A stretch of DNA of 33,173 bases, taken from Paulinella micropora. Taxonomy: Eukaryota > Cercozoa > Imbricatea > Euglyphida. The DNA is taken from contig BJOX01000160.1 in assembly GCA_009731375.1 (NCBI GenBank), forward strand, positions 567,333-600,505. Reading direction: 5' to 3'. This document shows, piece by piece, positions 1 through 10,553 of the stretch (position 1 is its first letter; every line of letters starts with the position of its first letter). The notes below the pieces were generated by a model. The model ran no database searches and was not told the DNA's origin. It worked only from the letters and a program-made list of their open reading frames with translations. The position numbers and the translations under genes are program-made.

Positions 1-396
1 ACGAGCTCCCACCTCCATTACAGAGGGCCCAGTAAGCAGATGGAGTTTCGAGACTGTTCGACAGTCTAGTATAAACCGACAGAGCACTGTGGGTTTTATT
101 CCGGGCTCAACAAGCGAGAAAGGGCACCCTGAGGGAACAGGATTGTGCTTCCCGTCGCTATTTCGGCATATGACTTATAGGCGTATGGCTAGGCACACAA
201 AAGGCACCCCACCACGGGCCCAGCACACCCACACCATCCCCTAATTCTCTGTCTGTCGACAGATGGCACCCATTTCAAAAAATCAAGCCCAAGAGAGGGT
301 CAGTGACACCTCAAGTGGCCTTGGTTCATTCCGTAGATTAAGTGATAAGATCAACTGATGAAATATCGACTAATGTCAGAAAAAAGGAGCTTCTGA
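1..396. other. Unique sequence, no gene seen
   Basis: Mixed-composition sequence with no reading frame that looks like protein and no RNA gene that I recognise. It leads into the GATA microsatellite at about 397. Confidence 0.5.
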
Positions 397-401
397 TTTC
401 G

Positions 402-439
<38 letters not shown>

Positions 440-567
440 GAAGGAGAAAGAGACACTTACATACACACCTTCTACCTGCATGTACGCATACATATATACG
501 CACCATATCCACACAAGAAATAAGAAGTATATGTCTTCCTAAATATGTTTCCAGCAATAAGTATAGC
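397..567 (+). repeat. Left arm of long inverted repeat (with GATA microsatellite)
   Basis: A GATA tetranucleotide run (about 397-438) is followed by about 130 bases that reappear in reverse complement at 954-1084 with only scattered mismatches. Outside the right arm the microsatellite is also inverted (TATC). The arms are separated by about 390 bases. Confidence 0.85.
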
Positions 568-715
568 ATCAACACACTACCCTACAAGTTATTATAAGCA
601 ACACTGCTGAAACTTTCATTTCCAGGATTCACATACATGAAAAAGTACATACATACACACATTACAGCCATACATATATTACGTAGATACATACATACCT
701 GTCTCTCTCTCTCTC

Positions 716-953
716 TATAGTATAGTATAGTATAGTATAGTATAGTATAGTATAGTATAGTATGATATAGTATAGTATGATATAGTATATGGTGTATAGT
801 ATAGTATAGTATGATATAGTATAGTATATATATATATTGTATAGTATAGTATAGTATAGTATAGTATAGTATAGTATAGTATAGTATAGTATAGTATAGT
901 GTATAGTATAGTATAGTATAGTATAGTATAGTATAGTATAGTATAGTATACAT
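716..953. repeat. TATAG pentanucleotide satellite (inverted orientation)
   Basis: Nearly pure TATAG repeats with occasional TATGA variants. This is the same pentamer as the large CTATA array at 1261-3050 but on the opposite strand, so array orientation flips across the hairpin. Reading frames made of ILYYT-type repeats here are artefacts of the 5-bp unit. Confidence 0.95.
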
Positions 954-1101
954 GCTATACTGATTGCTGGAAACATATATAGGAAGACATATACTTCTTA
1001 TTTCTTTTGTGAATATGGTGCGTATATATATATATGCATACATGCAGGTACAAGGTGTGTATGTAAGTGTCTCTTTCTTCTTCCTATCTATCTATCTATC
1101 T
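954..1101 (-). repeat. Right arm of long inverted repeat
   Basis: Reverse-complement match of 397-567, ending in a TATC run. Both arms carry the same order of blocks: an ATATGTTTCC block, an AAGAAATAAGAAGTATATG-type block and a GTGTGTATGTAAGTG-type block. The pair could extrude as a cruciform or hairpin. Confidence 0.85.
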
Positions 1102-1260
1102 CAGAGAGAGAGAGAGAGAGAGGGAGGGAGAGAGAGTGAGAGAGAGAGAGAGAGGGAGAGTTAGATAGATAGATATATAGGTAAATAGACGGATACATAG
1201 ATAGACAGATAGCTAGATAGATAGATAGATAGAGAGAGGAAGGGATGGAGAGAGAGAGAC
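1101..1260. repeat. GA-rich and GATA microsatellites
   Basis: GAGAGA tracts, GATA/GACA tetramers, then GA tracts again, leading into the pentanucleotide array. Confidence 0.9.
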
Positions 1261-3050
1261 ACTATACTATACTATACTGTACTATACTATACTATACTAT
1301 ACTATACTATACTATGCTATAGTATATTATACTATGCTGTACTATTCTACATTATGATACATTATACTACACTATATAATACTATATTATACTATACTCT
1401 ACTCTATTCTACTATACTATACTATACTATACTATACTATACTATACTATACTATACTATACTATACTATACATACTATACTATACTATACTATACAATA
1501 CTATACAATACTATACTATATTATACGATACTATACTATACTATACTATACTATACTATACTATACTATACTATACTATACTATACTATACTATACTATT
1601 CTATACTATTCTATACTATATACTATACTATACTATACTATACTATACTATACTATACTATACTATACTGTATTACACTATACTATACTATACTATACTA
1701 TACTATACTATACTATACTATACTATACTATACTATACTGTACTATACCGTTGCCTATATTTTACTATACTATACTATACTATACTATACTATACTCTAT
1801 ACTCTATACTATACTATACTATACTATACTATACTATGCTATACTATGCTATACTATACTATACTATATCTAGTATACTATACTATACTATACTATACTA
1901 TAGTATACTATAGTATACTATACTTTTCTATATTATACATATTATATGATACTATACTATACTGTACTATACTATACTATAATATACTATACTATACTAT
2001 ACTATACCATACTATACTTTACTATATATATATGTATATATATATACTATACTATACCATACTATACTATAGTATACACTATATTATACTATTATACTAT
2101 ATACTATATTATACTGTACTATACTATACTATACTACACTATACTATACTATACTATACTATACTATACTATACTATACTATACTATACTATACTATACC
2201 ATACTATACTATACTATATTATACTATATTATATTATACTATACTATACTATACTATGCTGTACTATTCTACATTATAATACATTATACTATACTATATA
2301 GTATAATATACTGTACTCTACTCTATTCTACTATACTATAGTATACTGTACTATACTATACTATACTGTATTTTGCTCAGGCTATACTATACTATACTAT
2401 ACTATACTATACTATACTATACTATACTATACTATACTATACTATACTATACTATACTATACTATACTATACTATACTATACTATACTATACTATACTAT
2501 GCTATAGTATACTATACTATGCTGTACTATTCTACATTATGATACATTATATTATACTATATTATACTATACTATACTATACTATACTATACTATACTAT
2601 ACATACTATACATACTATACATACTATACTATACTATACTATACTATACTATACTATACTATACTATACTATACTATACTACATTATATTATATACTATA
2701 CTATACTATACTATACTATACTATACTATATTGTACTATACTATACTACTATACTATGCTATACTATACTATACTATACTATACTATACTATACTATACT
2801 ATACTATACTATACTATACTATACTATACTATATTATACTATACTATACTATACTAACTATTCTAACTATACTATACTATACTACACTATATTATACTAT
2901 ATTATACTATACTCAGGCTATACTCAGGCTATACTATACTATACTATACTATACTATACTATACTATACTATACTATACTATACTATACTATACTATACT
3001 ATATACTATACTATACTATACTATACTATATTATATTATACTATACTATA
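1261..3050. repeat. CTATA pentanucleotide satellite, about 1.8 kb
   Basis: Long degenerate array of CTATA/TATAC with interspersed variants (TGTAC, TTATA, CATAC). A longer internal unit also recurs: blocks reading GCTGTACTATTCTACATTA occur near 1335, 2258 and 2522, so part of the array has grown by higher-order duplication. No coding content. Confidence 0.95.
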
Positions 3051-3261
3051 CAATTTTCTCCACACCAATCGGTGGAATACCACGTATCCCTACTAGTGGC
3101 AAGTATTCTATCGTTAAAAGTTGAACAGCGGAAAAAAGTAAGAACTTGCCACTCAGACAAAGTCAGGATAATTTTTTACATGTTGATTACATATGAAGTC
3201 ACGCCAATGAATTGAGTACATATCTATTACATCTCAGCAAGATTCAAAGTCACTGTCAAAG

Positions 3262-3555
3262 TTCGTTGTGGATGTTACGTTTGGTGGGAAATGTCAGGAA
3301 GAAGTCGTGGTGAAAGTTTGGGGTGGAAGGGAGCAAGTCTGGGTAAGGTGCAAGGTAAACAGGGTGCAGCCGACCTCGAGCTAAGGGCCGACCTCGACCT
3401 AAGTCACGAAATTTTGTCTCGGGTGTTACGTTAGGTGGGAAATGTCAGGAAGAAGTTGTGGTGAAAGTTTGGAGCGGGAGGGAGCAAGTCTGGGCGAACT
3501 GCGCTGGAAACAGTGTGCAGACGACCTCGACCTAAGGGTCCACCTCGACCTGGAG
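3262..3555 (-). repeat. Two copies of the ~152-bp tandem repeat, reverse orientation
   Basis: Two tandem units, each with TGTTACGTTnGGTGGGAAATG, a GTGGTGAAAGTTTGG block, GGGAGCAAGTCTGGG, and CGACCTCGACCTAAG. The same unit lies in the opposite orientation at 5095-6270, so the coding segments between (about 3558-4960) sit inside an inverted-repeat pair. Confidence 0.85.
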
Positions 3556-3557
3556 TT

Positions 3558-3992
3558 ATAGCGCCGCATATAGACTTTGAGTCTTTCAGTGATCTGCGGC
3601 CAGTAGAGATATCGTGGGAGTCACTCTCGAGAGAGCAGAAAATAGATAAGAATGATTTTAGAACTAAGCTCAACATGTGGGTTTTCGCTAAAAAACTTTA
3701 TAGGAGGTTGGATCCGCACGGGTTCCCAGTGCCACCAAAACACTGGCCTCCGACGTGGAGAGCAGATGCACCGCTTAATTATATTGTCCCCAGAGAGGAA
3801 CCCTGGTACCCATCTAAAATGGTTAAGGATAGTGTGTCTTCGTTAGCGTGGCTGCCACACTTTCTCGAACCACAGTCGACGGTGGGAGAGGGGAAAGTGG
3901 AAGTGAGAAGACCCAGAGGGGACGTTAGGGTTAGGCCAGATACACGTCTAGGAGTTAACTATGAATTAAAAGGACTGACTGGCAATCAGTGA
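3558..3992 (+). CDS. Unknown protein segment, possibly N-terminal part of the MYND protein
   Basis: An open stretch with natural amino-acid composition (aromatic, Pro and charged residues, with FAKKLYRRLDPHGFPVPP and NYIVPREEPWYPSKM) begins just after the 152-bp repeat and stops at TGA 3990-3992. The open frame also runs left into the repeat, but that part looks non-coding. I recognise no domain. The MYND frame opens at 3979 in the +1 frame and overlaps its last codons, so the two ORFs may be one gene separated by a one-base frame change or a splice I cannot place. A TACTAAC branch-point-like motif occurs at about 3994. The initiating ATG is not visible, so this is likely an internal exon or a partial gene. 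Confidence 0.45.
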   Translation: MAPHIDFESFSDLRPVEISWESLSREQKIDKNDFRTKLNMWVFAKKLYRRLDPHGFPVPPKHWPPTWRADAPLNYIVPREEPWYPSKMVKDSVSSLAWLPHFLEPQSTVGEGKVEVRRPRGDVRVRPDTRLGVNYELKGLTGNQ

Positions 3993-4443
3993 CTTACTAA
4001 CAACCACATCATCGCACCCCACATTGCCCGATGGCCCATGGTACTGGTATATGGATGTTCATTTCTGCTATAATCATGCAACTATCATGGAGATGGAATA
4101 TTGGAGTCTTAGGTTGGGATTCAATATCTACCCGGCGAACTGGCAGGAAATGGTGGGCTTTTGTCAACGGTGTGTGGGATACCAACCGCCAGGTATTTAC
4201 CCCGCTGACATGCCTCACTCACGCCCAATTCCCCCACGCACATGTGAATACTGCGACATAGAGGAGACACTAATGAGGCCTATGTTTAGGTGTCGGGGTT
4301 GCAACTGGGTATTCTACTGCTGTAAGAAGCATCATAGAAGCGATTGGAGAGTGCACAAGGAGTTTTGTAAATGTGCGCAGAGTGAAGAGCTCCGTCGGCT
4401 TACGAATTTGGTGCCGTTTTGGACAAGTTGCTCGAGCAAGTGA
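3979..4443 (+). CDS. MYND-type zinc-finger protein (C-terminal part)
   Basis: The frame opens after TGA 3976-3978; its first ATG is at 4051, but coding probably begins upstream. The N-terminal ~90 residues are aromatic-rich and unassigned. They are followed by a zinc-finger pattern C-x2-C-x11-C-x2-C-x4-Y-C-x3-H, then W, H and HKEFC. This is the MYND arrangement, with His in place of one usual Cys ligand (CCKKHHRSDW). MYND fingers usually bind proline-rich partner peptides, often in chromatin or transcription factors; that role is family knowledge, not shown here. The protein ends about 25 residues after the finger. It overlaps the preceding ORF by 14 bases in another frame. No AATAAA is visible downstream. 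The locus is enclosed by inverted copies of a 152-bp repeat. Confidence 0.65.
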   Translation: MAISDLLTTTSSHPTLPDGPWYWYMDVHFCYNHATIMEMEYWSLRLGFNIYPANWQEMVGFCQRCVGYQPPGIYPADMPHSRPIPPRTCEYCDIEETLMRPMFRCRGCNWVFYCCKKHHRSDWRVHKEFCKCAQSEELRRLTNLVPFWTSCSSK

Positions 4444-4905
4444 AGTGGCGGCGTCTCTTGCGGTGGCTGCTGTCTTTGGGCCAGGCGGCGGCACACACCC
4501 GTCACCAGCCTCAGCGCCTCCAGCTCGAGTTCCTGAGAACTAACACTAGCAGCGGTCTTGCCACCAGGGCCAAAACCTGCAGAACGGCAGGCTCCAGGTC
4601 CTGTACGATTTGCCCCAGCGGGCGCCTGGTCGGGGGGCGCGCGCCGGAGAGCAGGTTGCAGAGCTCGCCACAGGCCCTTGCGGCTAGCACAAGATCCGAG
4701 GCAGCATTACTGTCAACACCGCCATCATCCTCCTCGCAGAGCTCGGGTCCCCGCAACGTGTCGGTCTGTGCAGGCATCTGACGGTAAAAAGCAGCTGCCA
4801 GCTCTCTGCGCTCGTGCTGCTCTTGCTCTAAGACAGAGTGCTCGACGCCGGGTCGTCCTTGACCACAAGCCGCGAGAAACCCTCGATGCGCAGGCCCTTG
4901 CACTG
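4430..4905 (-). CDS. Unknown GC-rich coding fragment, helical
   Basis: On the minus strand an open frame reads as a plausible helical protein (EHSVLEQEQHERRELAAAF, then an acidic CEEDDGGVDSN patch, then AACGEL/LGQIVQDLEPAVLQVLAL-type helix). It stops at 4511. A second frame (SSQELELEALRLV) carries on the heptad-like pattern to about 4430, so a frame change or small intron near 4530-4550 is likely. Upstream the frame runs into three TCCCGAATTCGCCA repeats, so the true start is unknown. GC content is much higher than its surroundings and resembles the 12.4-22 kb block. No domain is recognised. The region may be a gene fragment. Confidence 0.3.
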
Positions 4906-4912
4906 TGTACTG

Positions 4913-4971
4913 TCCCGAATTCGCCAGACAGTCCCGAATTCGCCAGGGGGTGAACATTCCCGAATTCGCCA
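4913..4971. repeat. Three copies of TCCCGAATTCGCCA
   Basis: The 14-mer occurs at 4913-4926, 4932-4945 and 4958-4971 with unequal spacers of 5 and 12 bases. It sits between the GC-rich coding fragment and the 152-bp repeat array. Confidence 0.9.
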
Positions 4972-4999
4972 AAAAGTGAAAACTTATTTTCAACACAAC

Positions 5000-6270
5000 T
5001 CAGTCAAACGTGCTCCTTTTCACCTCAAACTTTCACTAAATTCATCGCAATTGAATTCTCCCCAAAACCCTTTCAACCTCATTTTCATGAATTAGGTCAA
5101 GGTGGGTCCCCTACGTCGAGGTCGGTTCACCCTGTTTCCAGTACAGCTCGCCCAGACTTGCTCCTTCCCGCCCCAAACTTTCACCATGACTTCCTCCCCA
5201 CACTTTCCACCACACGTAACACCCAGGACCAAATTTCGTGACTTAGGTTGAGGTGGGCCCTTAGGTTGAGGTCGGAATCCGTGGTCGGATTCACCTTGTT
5301 TCCAGTACAGCTCGCCCAGATTTGCTCCTTCCCGCTTCATACTTTTACCACGACTTCTTCCACGCACTTCCCACCAAACGTAACACACACAGCAAAATTT
5401 CCTGACTTAGGTCGAGGTGTGCCCTTAGGTCGAGGTCGGCTGCACCCTGTTTCCTGCATAGTTCGCCCGGACTTACTCCTTCCCGCCCCAAACTTTCACC
5501 ACGACTTCTCCCCCACACTTCCCACCACACGTAACACCCTCCACGCAATTTCGTACCTTAGGTCGAGGTCGGCGCTTAGCTCGAGGTCGGCTACACCCTG
5601 TTTACCGTGCACCTTGCCCAGACTTGCTCCTTCCCGCTCCAAACTTTCACCACGACTTTTTCCTCACACTTCCCACCACACGTAACACCCAGGACGAAAT
5701 TTTGTGACTTAGGTCGAGGTCGGCGCTTAGGTCGAGGTCGGATTTACACTGTTTACAGCGCAGCTCGCCCAGACTTGCTCCTTCCCGCTCCAAACTTTCA
5801 CCACTTCTTCTTGTTCACAGTTTCCACCGAACACAACATCCAGGATGAACTTTCAAGCCTGAGGTCGAGATTGGCGCTTAGGTGGAAGTCGGATTTACCA
5901 CTGTTTCCCTTGCACCTCGCCCAGACTTGCTCCTTACCGCTTCAAACTTTCACCACGACTTCCGCCCCACACTTCCCACCACACGTAACACGCAGGACCA
6001 AATTTCGTGACTTAGGTTGAGGTGGGCACTTAGGTCGAGGTCGGCTGCACCCTGCTTACAGTGCACCTTACCCAGACTTGCTCCCTCCCGCTCCAAACTT
6101 TCACCACTACTTTTCCTTGCCATTTCCCACCACACGTAACACCCACGACGAGCTTTCGTAACTTAGATCGAGGTCAGCCCTTAGGACGAGGTCGGCTGCA
6201 CCCTGTTTACCTTGCACCTTACCCAGACTTGCTCCTTCCCCCCTCCAAACTTTCATCACTACTTTTTCCT
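5000..6270 (+). repeat. ~152-bp tandem repeat array, about 8 units
   Basis: The block CTTAGGTCGAGGTCGG recurs near 5240, 5404, 5554, 5706, 5856, 6009 and 6160, giving a period of about 150-153 bp (one unit is ~12 bp longer). Each unit then has a CACCCTGTTT block, CGCCCAGACTTGCTCCTTCC, CAAACTTTCACCACGACTT, and CCACCACACGTAACAC. The first part (5000-5095) is a diverged unit. The array runs into the N gap, so its true length is unknown. Open frames here are repeat artefacts. Confidence 0.9.
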
Positions 6271-6698
6271 NNNNNNNNNNNNNNNNNNNNNNNNNNNNNN
6301 NNNNNNNNNNNNNNNNNNNNNNNNNNNNNNNNNNNNNNNNNNNNNNNNNNNNNNNNNNNNNNNNNNNNNNNNNNNNNNNNNNNNNNNNNNNNNNNNNNNN
6401 NNNNNNNNNNNNNNNNNNNNNNNNNNNNNNNNNNNNNNNNNNNNNNNNNNNNNNNNNNNNNNNNNNNNNNNNNNNNNNNNNNNNNNNNNNNNNNNNNNNN
6501 NNNNNNNNNNNNNNNNNNNNNNNNNNNNNNNNNNNNNNNNNNNNNNNNNNNNNNNNNNNNNNNNNNNNNNNNNNNNNNNNNNNNNNNNNNNNNNNNNNNN
6601 NNNNNNNNNNNNNNNNNNNNNNNNNNNNNNNNNNNNNNNNNNNNNNNNNNNNNNNNNNNNNNNNNNNNNNNNNNNNNNNNNNNNNNNNNNNNNNNNNN
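6271..6698. other. Assembly gap (428 N)
   Basis: Run of N directly after the tandem array, consistent with a collapsed or unresolved repeat. Confidence 1.
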
Positions 6699-6957
6699 TT
6701 TTCGCTCCCTTGCCACTATATGTATCTTGACAGCCTCACCTTGTGCACAGCAGACACTTGCGCATGCACATTCCCTTGTGTGGAAACACTCAGCGTGTTC
6801 ACTACCACTTACATTAACGCTTGCTCCGTTCTGCCAGGGTTCATACCAAACACTTCTGTTGCAGCATCCCTGCTACAGCATCCCTGCAGCTAATTAACAC
6901 TTCAATATCGAGGAACTTGTCATTACCGGCATAATCTTTTTTACTTAAAGATCTTTC

Positions 6958-7400
6958 TCACCGCCGCAGTCCATGATAACGAAATAAGACTTTTAATTTC
7001 CAACAAGTTTCCCACAACACGTAAGTCTTTGCCACGCTTCTTTGTCCTGAACAGGTAAGGATTGTGACACCCCGATCAACAAGCTCAACCAGCTCCGCCA
7101 TGTCAAAATTCATAACTTCCTCATAACTTAACTTCCAACGACTGTTTTCAGCTAACAAGTCAAATGTTTCCCTTCCCACCTTCTTAGCTAACACTTTCAA
7201 GCCAATGATTTCTCCCGCACATTTGTTCTTCAAATTCTGCACCAGTGCTCCCACTAGAGTTTTAGAGTTAAGGAGTTCCAAGTCCGCGTTCGCCTTCCGA
7301 AGAGATACGCGGCCCTTCACCGAATGATACTCAGACACCTCCTTCCATACACGTCCTGGCCTATTCAGCACTTCCAATCGAAAACGAAGAGGTAAGTTCT
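6958..7400 (-). CDS. Unknown protein, probable terminal exon
   Basis: About 145 codons on the minus strand, stop at 6958-6960. The first ~45 residues are uncertain. The rest has ordinary globular composition (TLVGALVQNLKNKCAGEIIG, then a helix with LAKKVGRETFDLLAE, then YEEVMNFDMAELVELVDRG). The frame opens after a TAG near 7400 without an ATG, so it probably starts at a splice acceptor or is partial. I recognise no family. The opposite strand is also open over 7277-7646, so only one of the two is likely real in the overlap. Confidence 0.4.
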
Positions 7401-7646
7401 AGCTTGGAATCATCGGACGACAACGAGTCGCTTGTACCTCTTCAAAATCAACCCCATTCCGCGGCTCGAGTACGTGTACGCCGTACGTTTGCAAGGATTT
7501 TTGCTTTGAGCGATGAGGAACGGGAAGCTCAAGGTTTGCGGGAGGAGGGTTGCAGATCTGACTTATCTGATTTTTCGTCTGAGGGTTGGCTAACGCTTTG
7601 GGGGATTAGATTGATTGACGTTCAGGTAATGTTCAGGGATAATTGA
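7277..7646 (+). CDS. Possible exon, Ser/acidic-rich, unknown
   Basis: Open plus-strand frame without ATG, from after a TAA at about 7274 to TGA-less end at TAA 7644-7646. It is rich in Ser, Pro, Glu and Asp, with an RVRVRRTFARIF basic patch and a DLSDFSSEG acidic patch. This looks like a disordered regulatory region. It contains an AGAGGTAAGT donor-like site at about 7388 in frame. It overlaps the minus-strand frame 6958-7400 antisense. Low confidence. Confidence 0.2.
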
Positions 7647-7649
7647 TAA

Positions 7650-8530
7650 CCAATACTTTTTGTTCAGGGATGATTGATTGAAGTTCGGTATGTTGACTGT
7701 CTTAGTAAATCCTCCACTCCGCAAACATACATTTTTTTAAAGCAACATCTCAATAATAGTTTCAAAATTGTAATAATTAATTAGATTAGAATCAAACAAA
7801 TCAGTTGTGCACATTTGTATTAATATTCGATTAATTTTTGTTGGATTTGGACTTAGGCGAAAATATTAATAAAAAAACCTGATGGGTGAGGCACTGTCGG
7901 CCGATGACTAAGTTATTATTAGTCAAGAAATAATTTTGAAAATATTATATTTAGTTTTAATAATGATTTAGCAAGTATTTATGTATATTTTTCTCACTAT
8001 TTCGTGAATTTTTGGTGATTTGTGACTTAGGAGAAATGGTTAAGTCACGCAGAAATATATGTCTGAAATTCAAAGTCAGATGATGGAAAAATACCTGATG
8101 TTCCAGTCAGATTGCTACCAGAATAATTGTTTTCAAATTTTTTAATTAAATATTATATTTAGTTAAATTAAATCAATTTTGTATTGCAATGGCAAGAAGA
8201 ATAGTTTATTAATAATTATATCAGACATGGTGATAGTGCTAAGACTGCCGGGTGGCAAACACCTGACTTTTCTGGTTAAGTTGCCACCGNNNNNNNNNNC
8301 AAGTTGCCACCTGTGCAAGAAAAATTAATAATTTATATTTAAATATCATATTTCATGAAAAATAATCAATATTTAGTTGAAAACAGAAGAAAAATCATAA
8401 AGATATGAGGCAAATACGAGGCAATCAGAGGCTAAAATATTTGCTTCTGAATCTGCCTCATTTTGCCTCCAAATGTGGACTTATACATCAGATATCAACG
8501 GCAAACTTTATCCTTTGATTCAAAACGCTT
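7650..8530. other. AT-rich stretch, no gene seen
   Basis: AT-rich with many TTAAT/ATTAAT runs. It contains a 10-N gap at 8290-8299 with AAGTTGCCACC on both sides of the gap, so the join may duplicate or omit sequence. Confidence 0.5.
8290..8299. other. Assembly gap (10 N)
   Basis: Ten N flanked on both sides by AAGTTGCCACC. Confidence 1.
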
Positions 8531-8535
8531 CGGGG

Positions 8536-8963
8536 TCATAAATAAACGAATTTTGAGCAAAAGATCACATATATTTGCCTCATAGGTTTGAGGCAAATAG
8601 TAGGCAAAAAGGACAAGTCCCTTTGACAGGAATGTTTGTTGTACTGGCACTCGTACACGCAGCCATGCCGCAGCAGCGCGCAAAGCCGCGAGAGGTAGAT
8701 CAAGAAACGGTTGTACATGTGGTGGTTGAACAGCAAGGTGAGAATACGGTAGAGCTCGTCTGCATCGAACTGGCTGCTTTTGTCAGGTTGCAAAGTGGCA
8801 GGCAGCATGAGGACAATAGTCAGCGCGCGGTGCGTGCTCAGCGCCCGCTCGAAGCTGTTGTCAGTGATGTGCCAGACTAGGTTCCAGGATCGCGTAAGCA
8901 GAGCTACAAGCAGCACGAGCGTGCCATCTTGCGCGGCTTTGGCAGTGGCTATTTCGGCTAGGC
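8536..8963 (-). CDS. Possible exon of a helical-repeat protein, unknown
   Basis: On the minus strand a frame opens right after a TAA that is followed by a possible acceptor (CATCTAAAG, near 8965). It reads EIATAKAAQDGTLVLLVALL and continues through helices (FERALSTHRALTIVLMLP; FDADELYRILTLLFNHHMYN; FLIYLSRLCALL). This resembles alpha-solenoid packing, but I cannot assign a family. The last ~30 residues, near 8536-8640, look unnatural, so a donor probably lies before them. No ATG is visible. Likely an internal exon of a host gene. Confidence 0.35.
8572..8599. repeat. 11-bp perfect hairpin TATTTGCCTCA / TGAGGCAAATA
   Basis: Arms 8572-8582 and 8589-8599 with a 6-base loop. Related GAGGCAAA or TTTGCCTC words recur at about 8405-8470, so this looks like a small repeat family. 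Confidence 0.8.
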
Positions 8964-8964
8964 G

Positions 8965-9460
8965 CGGCGGTCTTTAGATGAAATTATTGTTAATTTTGTT
9001 GTCCCGCAACAATTGTCCGAAAAAGTCCTGTGCCATTTTGTTTTTAAAAAAAAGCTGGCTGCCCTCTCTTTCTTTTTTTTTCCGGGTTTCTTTCTCAGTA
9101 AGAAATTGCTTTTCTTTTCACCTTTTAAAAATACAGGAGAGCGGAGACAGACAGAGGAAGGAAAGGGAAAAAAAAAAGGTGAACTGACTTTTTTTTCTTT
9201 GGTGTTCTTTGTTTCGTTGCTGCTTCTTCTGAGAGGAGGGGTTTTGTTTTTTTTGGCACGTAAGAAAAAGAAAAGATTCTTCCCCCCCACCCCCCGCACT
9301 TTTTTTTCTTTTTCTTCCTCTCGTCTAACGTGTTAAACTCGTTGCTCCCGGTTGAGGGTCTAAGACTAATGATAATAGGCACCAACTGCTTTTTTTTTGT
9401 CTCTACAAAGAAAGAAAAGAATGAGCAACAATAAAACGTTTTTAGTTTAGAGCCATGCTT
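8965..9460. other. Poly-T and poly-pyrimidine tracts, no gene
   Basis: Several T homopolymers (9070, 9190, 9250, 9300, 9390) and one poly-C run near 9465. A stretch reading TTTCTTTCTCAG near 9095 looks like a splice acceptor, but I cannot attach it to an exon. Confidence 0.6.
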
Positions 9461-9679
9461 GGCCCCCCCCCCCCTTTTAGCTTAGATTGGCCGTACACAT
9501 TGTTTAGTTACAAGCGGCAGGTGTTTTTGTTAGCCACATGCGAGGGGTTATTTTCGCAGTGCACCGCTTCTCTTTTTTACTGCTTTTCTTTTCTCTGTAT
9601 TTTCGTAAGATACAGTTCGTCGGTGATAGGCCTGCCAAAACTTCAGGATACACCTTTGCTACTTGTTTCAATACATACG

Positions 9680-9905
9680 CAATCTGTTACCACACACAGC
9701 TATATACATACGCACAGGCACACATACGCAACCTGTTGAAGACACACGCACACACACGCAACCTTTTGAAGACACACAGCTATACACACGCAACCAGTGT
9801 TGAAGACACACAAGATAGTTCACACATACACATACACGCACAAACACACCCTTGCACACACAGACACACACACAAACACAATCACAACGTTTCACACATA
9901 CACAC
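9680..9905. repeat. CA-rich microsatellite
   Basis: Imperfect ACACACGCA/CACACA repeats, including three copies of a longer AAGACACAC-containing unit. Not coding. Confidence 0.85.
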
Positions 9906-10323
9906 GCTCTGAAACATGTGAACACGAATCCAGTATGGTTTGTGGTCTGCCTAGAAAAAGCAGGGGGATATTTCAAAAGAATCAGGAAAATGATCCACTT
10001 CCTGATACGAAGGGCCGGAACGTCGTAGGTCGTAAGGATTGCACAAATTTGCGTAGTCACTACCGGCATGCTTTTTGTGTTATTAAAAGTCGTAGTAAAT
10101 AGTAAAAACAACTTTTATTAGTTTATATTAATATAATAATGCATTTTGACTACCCAAATATGGCCTACGGCAACGCAAAGATAGCTGTAATACACATTCC
10201 AGACTCCTATTTGCCTGACTGTAAAGTCCGCTTCCCCAGGCTGTGTAGCAGCGAATTAAGTAACAAAACGACGCAAAGCTGCAAAAAGAAAGCAAATTAT
10301 AAATTGTCTGTGTTTTCCCGCCT

Positions 10324-10346
10324 CCGGTGGCTTGGAGAGCCACCGG
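10324..10346. repeat. Inverted repeat CCGGTGGCT / AGCCACCGG
   Basis: Nine-base arms, 5-base loop. It shares the CCGGTGGC core with 10494-10526 and with the foldback elements at 22-27 kb. Confidence 0.8.
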
Positions 10347-10493
10347 ACGGCGTACGCAGGCTACCGCGCCACCCCACCCGTGATACCCAAGAGGGCAAGT
10401 CCGCATCCCAGCGCGGTACAACACAAATTACACAACGAAATCAATCATAAACAGGAAAGTAAAGAGAGAAAATGAAGGTTAATGCTCTCTCCT

Positions 10494-10526
10494 GCCTCCG
10501 GTGGCACTTGGGGCGCCACCGGAGGC
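10494..10526. repeat. 12-bp perfect inverted repeat GCCTCCGGTGGC / GCCACCGGAGGC
   Basis: Arms 10494-10505 and 10515-10526 with a 9-base loop, 28 bases past the stop codon of the cysteine-rich gene on the minus strand, so it is probably transcribed in its 3' end. Confidence 0.85.
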
Positions 10527-10553
10527 GAGTATGCTACCTTGTGCGCTAACGGT

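Noticed and set aside
582-3096. Long frames of ILYYT repeats
   Set aside because: Produced by a 5-bp satellite without stops; composition is not that of a protein.
5092-6135. Frames with repeated Pro/His/Phe or Gly/Arg motifs
   Set aside because: They follow the 152-bp tandem repeat in several frames and both strands.
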